Below are positions 27,501-34,711 of a stretch of 64,000 nt of DNA, one piece after another. The stretch covers positions 1 to 64,000 of the forward strand of contig JAILHF010000011.1 in assembly GCA_024696005.1 (NCBI GenBank). The letters run 5' to 3'. Under the pieces are notes generated by a model. That model searched no databases. It was not told where the DNA came from and saw only the letters and a program-made list of their open reading frames with translations. A program made the position numbers and the translations under genes. This stretch comes from Lachnospiraceae bacterium. Lineage in GTDB: Bacteria; Bacillota; Clostridia; Lachnospirales; Lachnospiraceae. Within the stretch, counting starts at the first letter, position 1. Every line of letters starts with the position of its first letter.

Positions 27501-28015
27501 TGTTGAACGGCCATTATCACAAAAAGATGATCTGGAACGTATACCAGCCGGAGACCTACCGCCTGAAACGCCGCATGAAGGGGCTGTGCGGCCTCTATCT
27601 GGTGGCGCATGACAAGGTGCACATCGGGGGCTTTTCCTTCACGGAGTTCCGGAAGGCATATGAGAGACTGAAGGCCGGAGAATGCGATGCGGTCTACGGC
27701 GACAGCTTCGCGAAGAAGGAGGACCGTCTCGAGCGGATCGGCAACAACGTGACCGTGGAGTTCACGGACATGGATTTCGGTGAAGAAGGCGCGAAGCAGC
27801 TTGTCATCGAAGGACAAACGGACAAGCCGGTCAATACGATCCATGTGATCTTTGATGACGGCAGCGGCGAGATCCGCGACATCCTGGAATTTGCGAAGGA
27901 CGGCGGCAGGGAGCAGCGCTTTGCGGTGGGGCCGTACCGCGGAAAGGGAACGATACGCTTTGTATTCCTTCCCGGATCGAGCTTTGACTTTTATTCGCTG
28001 CGTTTTGAAAAATAA
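24533..28015 (+). CDS. Glycoside hydrolase family 2 (beta-galactosidase-like), long C-terminal extension
   Basis: The start chosen is 24533, behind GGAAAGGAGAGCGGTG, giving 1160 residues. There is no signal peptide, so it is cytoplasmic. The sugar-binding jelly-roll domain holds FNDGWEF, IPHDWLIG and the SRWYSGAGIFRDV motif. The catalytic barrel contains GVCEHHDLG, NAIRTAHNMP, acid/base Glu400 in WSIGNEIYD and nucleophile Glu479 in FGSETGS. Residues beyond about 600 hold DUF4982-like and Ig-like sandwich domains (LFVNGKSLGRQQ, VEGAGWLAGLDNGD). The last 250 residues contain two CBM6-like beta-sandwich regions, unusual for an intracellular enzyme. It is the metabolic output of the sensing operon. 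Substrate is unknown. Confidence 0.92.
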   Translation: MKKLFNDGWEFSKQKSGTGIESLQSMDFTPVNIPHDWLIGQTKDLYEDSEGIYRKRFSLKKEAGRRYEIYFEGAYMDSTLYVNGKEAGSWKYGYSSFFFDITSLLIDGRNELVLKLSFRSPNSRWYSGAGIFRDVFFTEFAETHVVTDSLCVSTKQLSDETDGEWELTVSAEIAKGAADCRWNKGFPESSAPDEDGELLLSVPEAGIESRVSLRDAVKERLSDGVLRVELTERVRAPRLWAPETPELYACSLALCGPGQKPEEDAAGCRFGFRSFRYDTEKGLFVNGVHTKIRGVCEHHDLGAIGAAFNREAMRRKYLILREMGVNAIRTAHNMPATGLLDLADELGFLVMDEAFDMWESSKTEFDYGRFFKEWQERDVRSWIRRDRNHPSIVLWSIGNEIYDTHKDEHGQEITRMLQEEALANDPRGNAAVTMGSNYMPWENTQKCADILKYIGYNYAERFYDEHHAAHPDWYIFGSETGSTVQSRGIYHFPYSRALLADDDLECSSLGNSTTSWGAPNPEHCVIQERDHDFSMGQFLWSGFDYIGEPTPYQTRNSYFGQIDTAGFPKDSFYVYKAAWTKEPFVHLFPYWDFNPGQLIDVRALSNAPELELFVNGKSLGRQQIDHAHGTVLSGNWQVEYEPGEITAVAYDAEGNEVARQSRHSFGEAVKLCAEWFFPERELTAGNGDMAFISVWAEDAEGHPVENATNAVRVEVEGAGWLAGLDNGDSADADEYKGHVKRLFSGKMLVCVAVEAGCGEIRVKLESAGLEGVSLSRTVSRKEEIPGISLLPERLSDEGDESRRVRKIELTCEGSRMFGPERKEAVVTARILPADAESGAAAEELIWKAVNDDGIESNVAKITARDGYRVTIAALGDGDFRLRCMTKCGCECVRVISELDFHAEGLGTATLDPYHFVAGGLWSYGEGDIGVGNDHGVSTERGARSVVGFENIDFGSYGSDEISLSVFNLSDDPFDFELWEGIPGKEGSELLLNGHYHKKMIWNVYQPETYRLKRRMKGLCGLYLVAHDKVHIGGFSFTEFRKAYERLKAGECDAVYGDSFAKKEDRLERIGNNVTVEFTDMDFGEEGAKQLVIEGQTDKPVNTIHVIFDDGSGEIRDILEFAKDGGREQRFAVGPYRGKGTIRFVFLPGSSFDFYSLRFEK

Positions 28016-28045
28016 CTGTCTCTTTTCGGGACAGTCGTGTATAAT
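28016..28045 (+). promoter_or_regulatory. Hairpin and -10 upstream of metY
   Basis: CTGTCTC (28016-28022) pairs with GGGACAG (28028-28034) directly after the GH2 stop codon. A consensus TATAAT follows at 28040-28045. No good -35 is visible; the hairpin occupies that position, so an activator or operator role is possible. Confidence 0.45.
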
Positions 28046-28081
28046 GCTATAGGAATTACTTATCACGAGGAGGATTTTATC

Positions 28082-29359
28082 ATGAGCGAAAGAGGAATCG
28101 GAACCAAATGCGTGCAGGCAGGCTATACGCCGGGGAACGGGGAGCCCAGGCAGATCCCGATCATCCAGTCCACGACCTTCAAATACGATACCAGCGAGGA
28201 CATGGGAAAGCTCTTCGACCTGGAGGCCAGCGGCTATTTCTATACCAGGCTGCAGAACCCGACCAATGACTATGTGGCGGCCAAGATCGCGGCCCTGGAG
28301 GGCGGAGCTGCGGGCATGCTCTTGAGCTCCGGCCAGGCGGCCAACTTCTTTGCTCTTTTCAATATCTGTGAGTGCGGCAGCCATATCGTGGCGTCGTCCT
28401 CCATCTACGGCGGCACCTTCAACCTGATCTCCGTTACCATGAAGAAGATGGGGATCGATGTGACTTTCGTGTCGCCCACGGCCAGCCGCGAAGAGCTGGA
28501 TGCGGCTTTCCGGGACAATACCCGCGCGGTGTTCGGCGAGACCATCGCCAATCCCGCCCTCACGGTGCTGGATATCGAAAAGTTCGCGCAGGCGGCCCAT
28601 GATCACGGCGTGCCCCTGATCGTCGACAATACCTTCCCCACGCCCGTGCATTGCCGTCCCATCGAATGGGGCGCGGATATCGTGACGCATTCCACCACCA
28701 AGTACATGGACGGACACGGAACCGCGGTGGGCGGTGCCATCGTGGATTCCGGCAAGTTTGACTGGATGGCCCACAAGGATAAGTTCCCGGGGCTTACCGA
28801 GCCGGACGAGAGCTATCACGGCATCACCTATGCCGAGAAATTCGGGCAGGAGGGTGCCTTTATCACCAAGGCTACCGCACAGCTGATGCGCGACCTGGGC
28901 AGCATCCAGTCGCCGCAGCACGCGTTTTACCTCAATCTGGGTCTGGAATCCCTGCATGTGCGCATGAAGCGGCACGCGGAGAATGGACAGGCCGTGGCGG
29001 AATTCTTGAGCGGCTGCGAGCAGGTGAGCGCGGTGCATTATTCCGGCCTGCCGAGCGATCCTTACCACGAGCTTGCAAAGAAGTATCTGCCGAACGGCGG
29101 CTGCGGCGTGGTGAGCTTTGAGCTGAAGGGCGGACGCAGCGCGGCCGAGAGCTTCATGAAGAAGCTGCGCCTGGCAGCCATCGAGACCCATGTGGCCGAT
29201 GCCAGAACCTGCTGCCTGAACCCTGCCACTTCCACGCACCGTCAGATGAACGATGAGCAGCTGGCGGCGGCGGGCATTCCGGCCGGACTGATCCGCATGT
29301 CCTGCGGCCTGGAGGATGCGGCGGACCTGATCGCGGACATCAAACAGGCTCTGGGATGA
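28082..29359 (+). CDS. metY: O-acetylhomoserine sulfhydrylase (MetY)
   Basis: A 425-residue PLP enzyme of the Cys/Met metabolism family that makes homocysteine from O-acetylhomoserine and sulfide. Marks: GTKCVQAGY at the start, YTRLQNPTNDYVAAKIAALEGG, SSGQAAN, VDNTFPTP, and the PLP lysine Lys207 in HSTTKYMDGHG. It ends with an SCGLEDAADLIADI element typical of the family. The start at 28082 lies behind CGAGGAGGATTTTATC. It stands alone between a promoter and a strong terminator. A MetY rather than MetB/MetC call rests on the length and the insertion after the PLP lysine (KFPGLTEPDESYHG). Confidence 0.94.
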   Translation: MSERGIGTKCVQAGYTPGNGEPRQIPIIQSTTFKYDTSEDMGKLFDLEASGYFYTRLQNPTNDYVAAKIAALEGGAAGMLLSSGQAANFFALFNICECGSHIVASSSIYGGTFNLISVTMKKMGIDVTFVSPTASREELDAAFRDNTRAVFGETIANPALTVLDIEKFAQAAHDHGVPLIVDNTFPTPVHCRPIEWGADIVTHSTTKYMDGHGTAVGGAIVDSGKFDWMAHKDKFPGLTEPDESYHGITYAEKFGQEGAFITKATAQLMRDLGSIQSPQHAFYLNLGLESLHVRMKRHAENGQAVAEFLSGCEQVSAVHYSGLPSDPYHELAKKYLPNGGCGVVSFELKGGRSAAESFMKKLRLAAIETHVADARTCCLNPATSTHRQMNDEQLAAAGIPAGLIRMSCGLEDAADLIADIKQALG

Positions 29360-29382
29360 ATCTGATCCCCGACAATAAAGAA

Positions 29383-29418
29383 CAAACGGCGGCGGCTTGC
29401 AAAAGCCGCCGTTTGTTT
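29383..29418 (+). terminator. Terminator after metY
   Basis: ACAAACGGCGGC...GCCGCCGTTTGTTT with the core GGCGGCTTGCAAAAGCCGCC. The same hairpin core recurs at 33355-33380 after the next gene. Confidence 0.8.
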
Positions 29419-29532
29419 GCCCTGTCAAGGCAGAAGCCTGTATCCTGCCATATGTTTTTCTTAATATCATATATATCTGTTTTTTGTATTTTCCGCTATA
29501 ATAATAGCAACGTTTTTTCGAGGAGGTGCTTT

Positions 29533-32500
29533 ATGGGAAAAAGAGCAAACAGATTTCTGGCCATGCTGATGTCGGCGGTGCTGGTCGTCGGAAATATCCC
29601 GGCATATGCGGCAGACGGGGATGAGACCGTCAGGCTGCAGACAGAGGCAGCTGAGGAAGCGGATTTCGCAGGGGATGAGGAGGAAACTGATCCGTGCTAT
29701 GCGGAGGAAGCAGCTGCGGACTGGTACACGAAATACGATTATGAAAAGGATGAGGAGGCCGGAAAGATCTGGCTTACCGCATCCAAGGGGGAGCTGTCGG
29801 GTGATATCACGGTACCGGCCAAGGCCACTATCGACGGAAAGGAATATGCGGTAGGCGTAAAGCCTTCGGGCACCAGCATCTGGAGTGCGGATGGGGACAA
29901 GATCACCGGGATCAGCTTTGAAAAGGGTGTGGAAGCATTTAACTACCTGGATAGTCTCTTTTACGGGCTTTCCAAGCTGAAGAAGGCCGATCTGAGCGGC
30001 CTGGATACCTCGAATGTCACGTCCATGCGCTTTCTCTTTCAGGGCTGCTACGAGCTGGAAGAGGTGAACCTTGAGGGCGTGAAGACCGGAAAAGTGCAGG
30101 AGATGGACTTCATGTTCTTTATGTGCTGGAAGCTGAAAAGCCTGGATCTGAGCGGCTTTGATACTTCCTCTCTTATAAAGCTGAATGCCGTCTTTTCCGG
30201 CTGCAAGAGCCTGGAAAGCCTGGATGTGAGCAGTTTCGACACCTCGAACGTTACCTGGATGGACAGCCTGTTTTCCGGCTGCTCGTCTCTGAAAAGTCTT
30301 GATATCAGCAATTTCTCAAGCGGAAAATGTGAAAGCATGTACTCCCTTTTCTATGGCTGTGAGTCCCTGGAAACACTGAATCTCGGGGAATTGGACACGG
30401 CAAACGTGAAAAACATGGGAGACATGTTCAAGGGCTGTTCCAAGCTGACGGGCATTGATCTGCACAGCTTCCGCACGACCCGCCTGGAAGACATGCGATC
30501 CATGTTCCAGGGCTGCACGGCCTTGAAACAGGCGGATCTGCGCAGCTTTGACCTGACAAAGCTGAATGAGGCTCATACCGAGTATCTGGATCCCGCGCTT
30601 TATTTCCTGACCAACAGCGGCGTGGAGGAACTGTACCTGCCGAAAAAGGCCATGTCTTCCCACGATTTCAGCGAATACAGCGCATTGAAGAAAGTGGGTT
30701 ATGTGGGAACGCAGGAAGAATGGAATGCCCTGAACAATACGCTTGCGAGCGGGGTGACCCTTACTTGCAATGTACCCGCGCCGCAGCCCGATGTGGACCC
30801 TGCGGAGTGGTATAAGGATTACTATTTTACGCTGGATGGGGAAGAGATCCTGATCCACGCGTCAAACGGAAAGATCACGGACGGAAATGTCATCATCCCG
30901 GCCACGGCACTTGTGGAGGGAAAGGAATACCGGACCGTTCTGGATTCTGCGAATAACTACGATGATCCGGCCAAGGTTTTTGATAACGAGAGCCTCTGGA
31001 AGATGGACAAGGGGACTGTTACCGGAATCACGATCCAAAAGGGTGTGAAAGCAACTCACAATCTGAACGGATTGTTTGCCGGCCTGGAGAATCTGTCTTC
31101 CGTGGACATGAGCGGCCTGGATACCTCGGCTGTCACGAGCATGACTTTTCTTTTCCGGGGATGTTATAAGATCAATGAGATCAAGCTGGGTAATCCGGAT
31201 ACCTCTGCCGTGACCGAGATGCGTGGCATGTTTGCCGGCTGCATCGAGCTTCAGCGCCTGGATGTGAGCGGTCTGGATACACAGAATGTCACGAACATGA
31301 TCGGCATGTTTGACTTTCTCTCGGCCGTAAAGACACTGGATCTGCGGAACTTTGACACATCCTCCGTTACCGACATGACGTCCATGTTTGATAATTGCAA
31401 GTCTCTGGAAAGCGTGGATCTGAGCAGTTTCAATACTTCCAAAGTGGAAGTCATGATCTCGATGTTTTCGGATTGCGAGAGCCTGAAAGAACTGGATCTG
31501 AGCAGCTTTGACACATCTTCCGTCCGGGGCTTCCAGTGGATGTTTGAAAATTGCAGATCCCTGCAGAGCCTTGATCTGAGAAGTTTTTCCACCAAGAGTG
31601 CACAGGATATCCACCAGATGTTCTCCGGCAGTTCGGCCCTGGAAAGCATTCTGTTCGGGGAGGGCTTTACCACGGAGCACGTAACGGACATGTACGGCGT
31701 CTTTGAAAACTGCAGAAGCTTAAAGAATGTGGATGTAAGTCGTTTCCATACGGAAAATGTAACGAGCATGCTCAGCTTGTTTGCTTTCTGTGAAAACCTG
31801 AGCAGCGTGGATGTCAGCAATTTCCATACCACAAAAGTCACGAATTTCATCGGGATGTTCAAGAAATGCCTCTGCCTGCGCTCGCTGGATCTGCGCAGTG
31901 TGGATTTTACGGATGAAAAAACGCTGAGCGAACTTACGGCCGACAGCGGCGTCACGCACCTGTATCTGGGACAATATGCCATGAGCGGCTACGACTTTAC
32001 CTCCGGGTATACGGACGGGAAGTTTGCGATCAGCAACATTTACTTTACGGGGACGGAAGAAGAATGGGCTGCGAAGAACAACAGCTATCCGGACAGCGTG
32101 ACGGTCAGCTGCAATTTCAGCGGGGATCCGGTAGAACTGGAGAAGGTAGTGGAATCCGTGAGCCTGAACCATTCGAGTGTGACCATCGAGCAGAATGGCA
32201 GCGTGCAGATTAGCGCAACGGTATATCCCGAGGATGCGACGGATAAGCGGGTCTTCTGGGAAGTCGTGGGCGGATCGGCAGATATCAGCGTGGATCAGAC
32301 CGGAAAGGTGACGGCAACGAATGTCCGCGGCACGTTCCGCATCAAAGCAACTGCCATGGACCGCGGGCTTGTGAGCGCCGTATGCGAAGTGACCGTGAAA
32401 GATAAGGGGAGCGACGATCCCACGCCTGCACCGGCTATCCCCATCCCCGGCAGCGGCGAGGCCAGGGATTCCCAGCCGTTGATCGAAGAGGGCGAAACGC

Positions 32501-33339
32501 TTTATCTCGTGAAGGGACAGAGCTTTACGCTGGCAAAGGGCTGGAGCAGCAAGGACAAGATCCTCAGCGTGAGCAAAACGGGTGTGGTCAAGGCAAAGAA
32601 TACCGGAACGGCCACTCTGGTCTACGGAGAAAACGAAAAGACGATCCATGTGAGCATCACCGCTCCCACGATCACTTCCAAGATCCCTTCGCTGCCCGTG
32701 GGTACGAGTCAGGAAATCGCCCTGAACTGCGACAGTAACCTTCCGGTGCTCTGGTACAGCGCCGCGCCGAACATCGCGACAGTGGATCAGGGGGGACATG
32801 TGACGGGGCTTTCGAAGGGTACGGCCAAAGTCACCGCGATGATCAACGGCAAGGCCTATACCTGCTCGGTGAAGGTTACGGAAGAGAAATCCCTTCCGGA
32901 ACGGGATCTGTATCTGAACGTGAAGAGCAGCAAGAACGTAAAGATCAAGGGGCTGAAGAAGACGGTTTGGACCATCTCCGGAAACGAAGCGGAAGGCAAG
33001 GAGATCCTGAAGGTAAGCGGCAGCAAGTTCAAGGGACTGAAGGCCGGTGACGTGAAGCTGGTCTGCGAGGGCTATGTGCTGAATGTCCATGTGGAGGATC
33101 CGGCCCTGGAGGGAAGCGCGAAGCCCTGCAAGATGACGCTCAACATGAAGGCAGGGGAGGTCTCGGAGAAGCCGGTGACGCTCCTCGGCGTGGAACAGGA
33201 CGTGATCTACAAGAGCAACAAGCCTTCCGTGGCCTATATCGACGACAGCGGCCTGATCCGGGCCCGCAGCAAGGGCACGGCCAAGATCACGGCCAAGATA
33301 AACGGAAAGACGGTCACGATCACTGTGAAGGTAAAGTAA
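29533..33339 (+). CDS. BspA-like surface protein B (DUF285 repeats plus Ig-like domains)
   Basis: The start chosen is 29533, behind CGAGGAGGTGCTTT, giving 1268 residues. A signal peptide ends near residue 27 (IPAYAA). Two blocks start near residues 64 and 426. Each opens with a WYxxYxF beta-rich segment and continues with 25-residue DUF285 repeats of the form LxGLDTSNVTxMxxLFxGC. An Ig-like BIG_2 domain occupies about 875-960. From residue about 972 (GSGEARDSQPLIEEGE) to the end lies the module shared with A, C and D. The first 27 residues closely match those of protein C, indicating duplication. No known anchoring signal is visible. A TATAAT lies at 29495-29500 without a good -35. Confidence 0.9.
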   Translation: MGKRANRFLAMLMSAVLVVGNIPAYAADGDETVRLQTEAAEEADFAGDEEETDPCYAEEAAADWYTKYDYEKDEEAGKIWLTASKGELSGDITVPAKATIDGKEYAVGVKPSGTSIWSADGDKITGISFEKGVEAFNYLDSLFYGLSKLKKADLSGLDTSNVTSMRFLFQGCYELEEVNLEGVKTGKVQEMDFMFFMCWKLKSLDLSGFDTSSLIKLNAVFSGCKSLESLDVSSFDTSNVTWMDSLFSGCSSLKSLDISNFSSGKCESMYSLFYGCESLETLNLGELDTANVKNMGDMFKGCSKLTGIDLHSFRTTRLEDMRSMFQGCTALKQADLRSFDLTKLNEAHTEYLDPALYFLTNSGVEELYLPKKAMSSHDFSEYSALKKVGYVGTQEEWNALNNTLASGVTLTCNVPAPQPDVDPAEWYKDYYFTLDGEEILIHASNGKITDGNVIIPATALVEGKEYRTVLDSANNYDDPAKVFDNESLWKMDKGTVTGITIQKGVKATHNLNGLFAGLENLSSVDMSGLDTSAVTSMTFLFRGCYKINEIKLGNPDTSAVTEMRGMFAGCIELQRLDVSGLDTQNVTNMIGMFDFLSAVKTLDLRNFDTSSVTDMTSMFDNCKSLESVDLSSFNTSKVEVMISMFSDCESLKELDLSSFDTSSVRGFQWMFENCRSLQSLDLRSFSTKSAQDIHQMFSGSSALESILFGEGFTTEHVTDMYGVFENCRSLKNVDVSRFHTENVTSMLSLFAFCENLSSVDVSNFHTTKVTNFIGMFKKCLCLRSLDLRSVDFTDEKTLSELTADSGVTHLYLGQYAMSGYDFTSGYTDGKFAISNIYFTGTEEEWAAKNNSYPDSVTVSCNFSGDPVELEKVVESVSLNHSSVTIEQNGSVQISATVYPEDATDKRVFWEVVGGSADISVDQTGKVTATNVRGTFRIKATAMDRGLVSAVCEVTVKDKGSDDPTPAPAIPIPGSGEARDSQPLIEEGETLYLVKGQSFTLAKGWSSKDKILSVSKTGVVKAKNTGTATLVYGENEKTIHVSITAPTITSKIPSLPVGTSQEIALNCDSNLPVLWYSAAPNIATVDQGGHVTGLSKGTAKVTAMINGKAYTCSVKVTEEKSLPERDLYLNVKSSKNVKIKGLKKTVWTISGNEAEGKEILKVSGSKFKGLKAGDVKLVCEGYVLNVHVEDPALEGSAKPCKMTLNMKAGEVSEKPVTLLGVEQDVIYKSNKPSVAYIDDSGLIRARSKGTAKITAKINGKTVTITVKVK

Positions 33340-33354
33340 AGAAAGATCTGTCAG

Positions 33355-33380
33355 ACGGCGGCTTGCGAAAGCCGCCGTTT
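33355..33380 (+). terminator. Terminator after surface protein B
   Basis: ACGGCGGCTT (33355-33364) and AAGCCGCCGT (33369-33378) form a perfect 10-bp stem with a 4-base loop, followed by TT and a T-rich stretch. Confidence 0.8.
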
Positions 33381-33383
33381 AGT

Positions 33384-33412
33384 TTGACAATCCCTGGGCA
33401 TTGAAATAGAAT
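33384..33412 (+). promoter_or_regulatory. Promoter of the transglutaminase-like lipoprotein gene
   Basis: Consensus TTGACA (33384-33389), 17 bases, TAGAAT (33407-33412). Confidence 0.75.
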
Positions 33413-33446
33413 GGCTTCAATGAATGAGGATCGGAGTGAGGATATC

Positions 33447-34565
33447 ATGAAGAAAAACAGGATCGGGCGGCTTGTCCCGGTATTGGCCCTTTCGGTATTA
33501 TTGACGGCCTGCAACGAAAACAACGAGCCGAGGGGGACCTACGAGCCCGAGATCACGGAGGTGCCGGCAGCTCCCACGGCGGAACCCACGGAAGCGCCGA
33601 CGCCGACGGAAATCCCGAAACCGACCGCAACACCCACGCCCGTGCAGGATCAAAAGATATCGGTCGCTGAGATCGATCACTATGTGATGAGCCCGGTGAG
33701 AGAGGCATATTTCCCGGAGGATGAAGCCTCCCGGCAGGCATACTGCGATCTGATCGACGGCATCATGGCCCACAAAAGCGTGGTCAGGCTTACGGATGAC
33801 TGGGACCACAATCTGATCATCTGGGGTGCTGTTTCGGAAAGCCCGTATTACTTTATTGTGGACAAGGATCGTCTTTCCGACGATCACAAAAGTCTGGAAC
33901 TGACCTACCGTTATGATGCGGAAGAGTCGGCGGAGATGCTTCACTTTATCGATGAGTCCTATGTGGAGATCCTGAATGAATGCATCACCGAGAACATGAG
34001 CGATCTGGAAAAGGTGCTGTCTATCTACCACTATTTCGGGGAGCGGATCAGCTATGACTACGAATGGTACGAAAATGCGCAGGCGACGGAAGCGGATGAA
34101 CGTTTCAAGGTACCGGACATCGCGGTTTATGATGCGCTGAAGTCGAACGAAGGGGTATGTCATTCCTATACCTATCTGTGCCAGTTTGCATTTCAGCAGC
34201 TGGGGATCGAGTGCCTTCGGGTAACGGCGGACATGGCGGAGGGGGATGAAAGCCACATGTGGCCCATCGTAAAGATCGACGGCATGTTCTATAACATCGA
34301 CCCCACCTGGGACAGCCATGACGGGAATGATACGGTGGGATTGCAGTATTTCGGGATGACCTATGAGGAAGCGACCGCAGACCGCGGGATCCTGGGTTAC
34401 GATATTTCCATCGACATGGCATACGGGGATGTGATCTGCGAGGATGAGCGTTTCGCCTCCCTGCATGATGTGTACGATTATCACATGAATTATGACGGGA
34501 CCATCACGGTCGTTCGCACGGATGGAAGCGAGGAGATCGTGAACGTGCGGGAATGGGAGGAGTGA
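33447..34565 (+). CDS. Transglutaminase-like lipoprotein
   Basis: The start chosen is 33447, behind GGAGTGAGGATATC, giving 372 residues. Lipobox VLLTAC puts the lipidated Cys at 22. A Pro/Thr linker (about 30-66) leads to a transglutaminase-core domain. The catalytic triad is readable: Cys238 in EGVCHSYTYL, His270 in SHMWPIVKI and Asp285 in NIDPTWD. Such domains act as cysteine peptidases or crosslinking enzymes. It is tethered to the outer face of the membrane and lies between surface proteins B and C, so those may be its substrates (inference). It has its own promoter. Confidence 0.87.
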   Translation: MKKNRIGRLVPVLALSVLLTACNENNEPRGTYEPEITEVPAAPTAEPTEAPTPTEIPKPTATPTPVQDQKISVAEIDHYVMSPVREAYFPEDEASRQAYCDLIDGIMAHKSVVRLTDDWDHNLIIWGAVSESPYYFIVDKDRLSDDHKSLELTYRYDAEESAEMLHFIDESYVEILNECITENMSDLEKVLSIYHYFGERISYDYEWYENAQATEADERFKVPDIAVYDALKSNEGVCHSYTYLCQFAFQQLGIECLRVTADMAEGDESHMWPIVKIDGMFYNIDPTWDSHDGNDTVGLQYFGMTYEEATADRGILGYDISIDMAYGDVICEDERFASLHDVYDYHMNYDGTITVVRTDGSEEIVNVREWEE

Positions 34566-34670
34566 TCGTTTTCAGGGCGGATCTGATTTTTGCATTGTTT
34601 ATCGTAATTTTAGCCATATCTTTTTCCATGCTTCAGCCTGTATAATAAAATCAACGTTTTTTGTGCTTTG

Positions 34671-34690
34671 CGCGGGTGGTATCACCCGCG
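34671..34690 (+). promoter_or_regulatory. Perfect hairpin in the leader of surface protein C
   Basis: CGCGGGTG (34671-34678), loop GTAT, CACCCGCG (34683-34690). It lies between a TATAAT at 34641-34646 and the ribosome site, so it is in the untranslated leader. Confidence 0.55.
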
Positions 34691-34711
34691 ACGAAAACAG
34701 GAGGTGCATTT

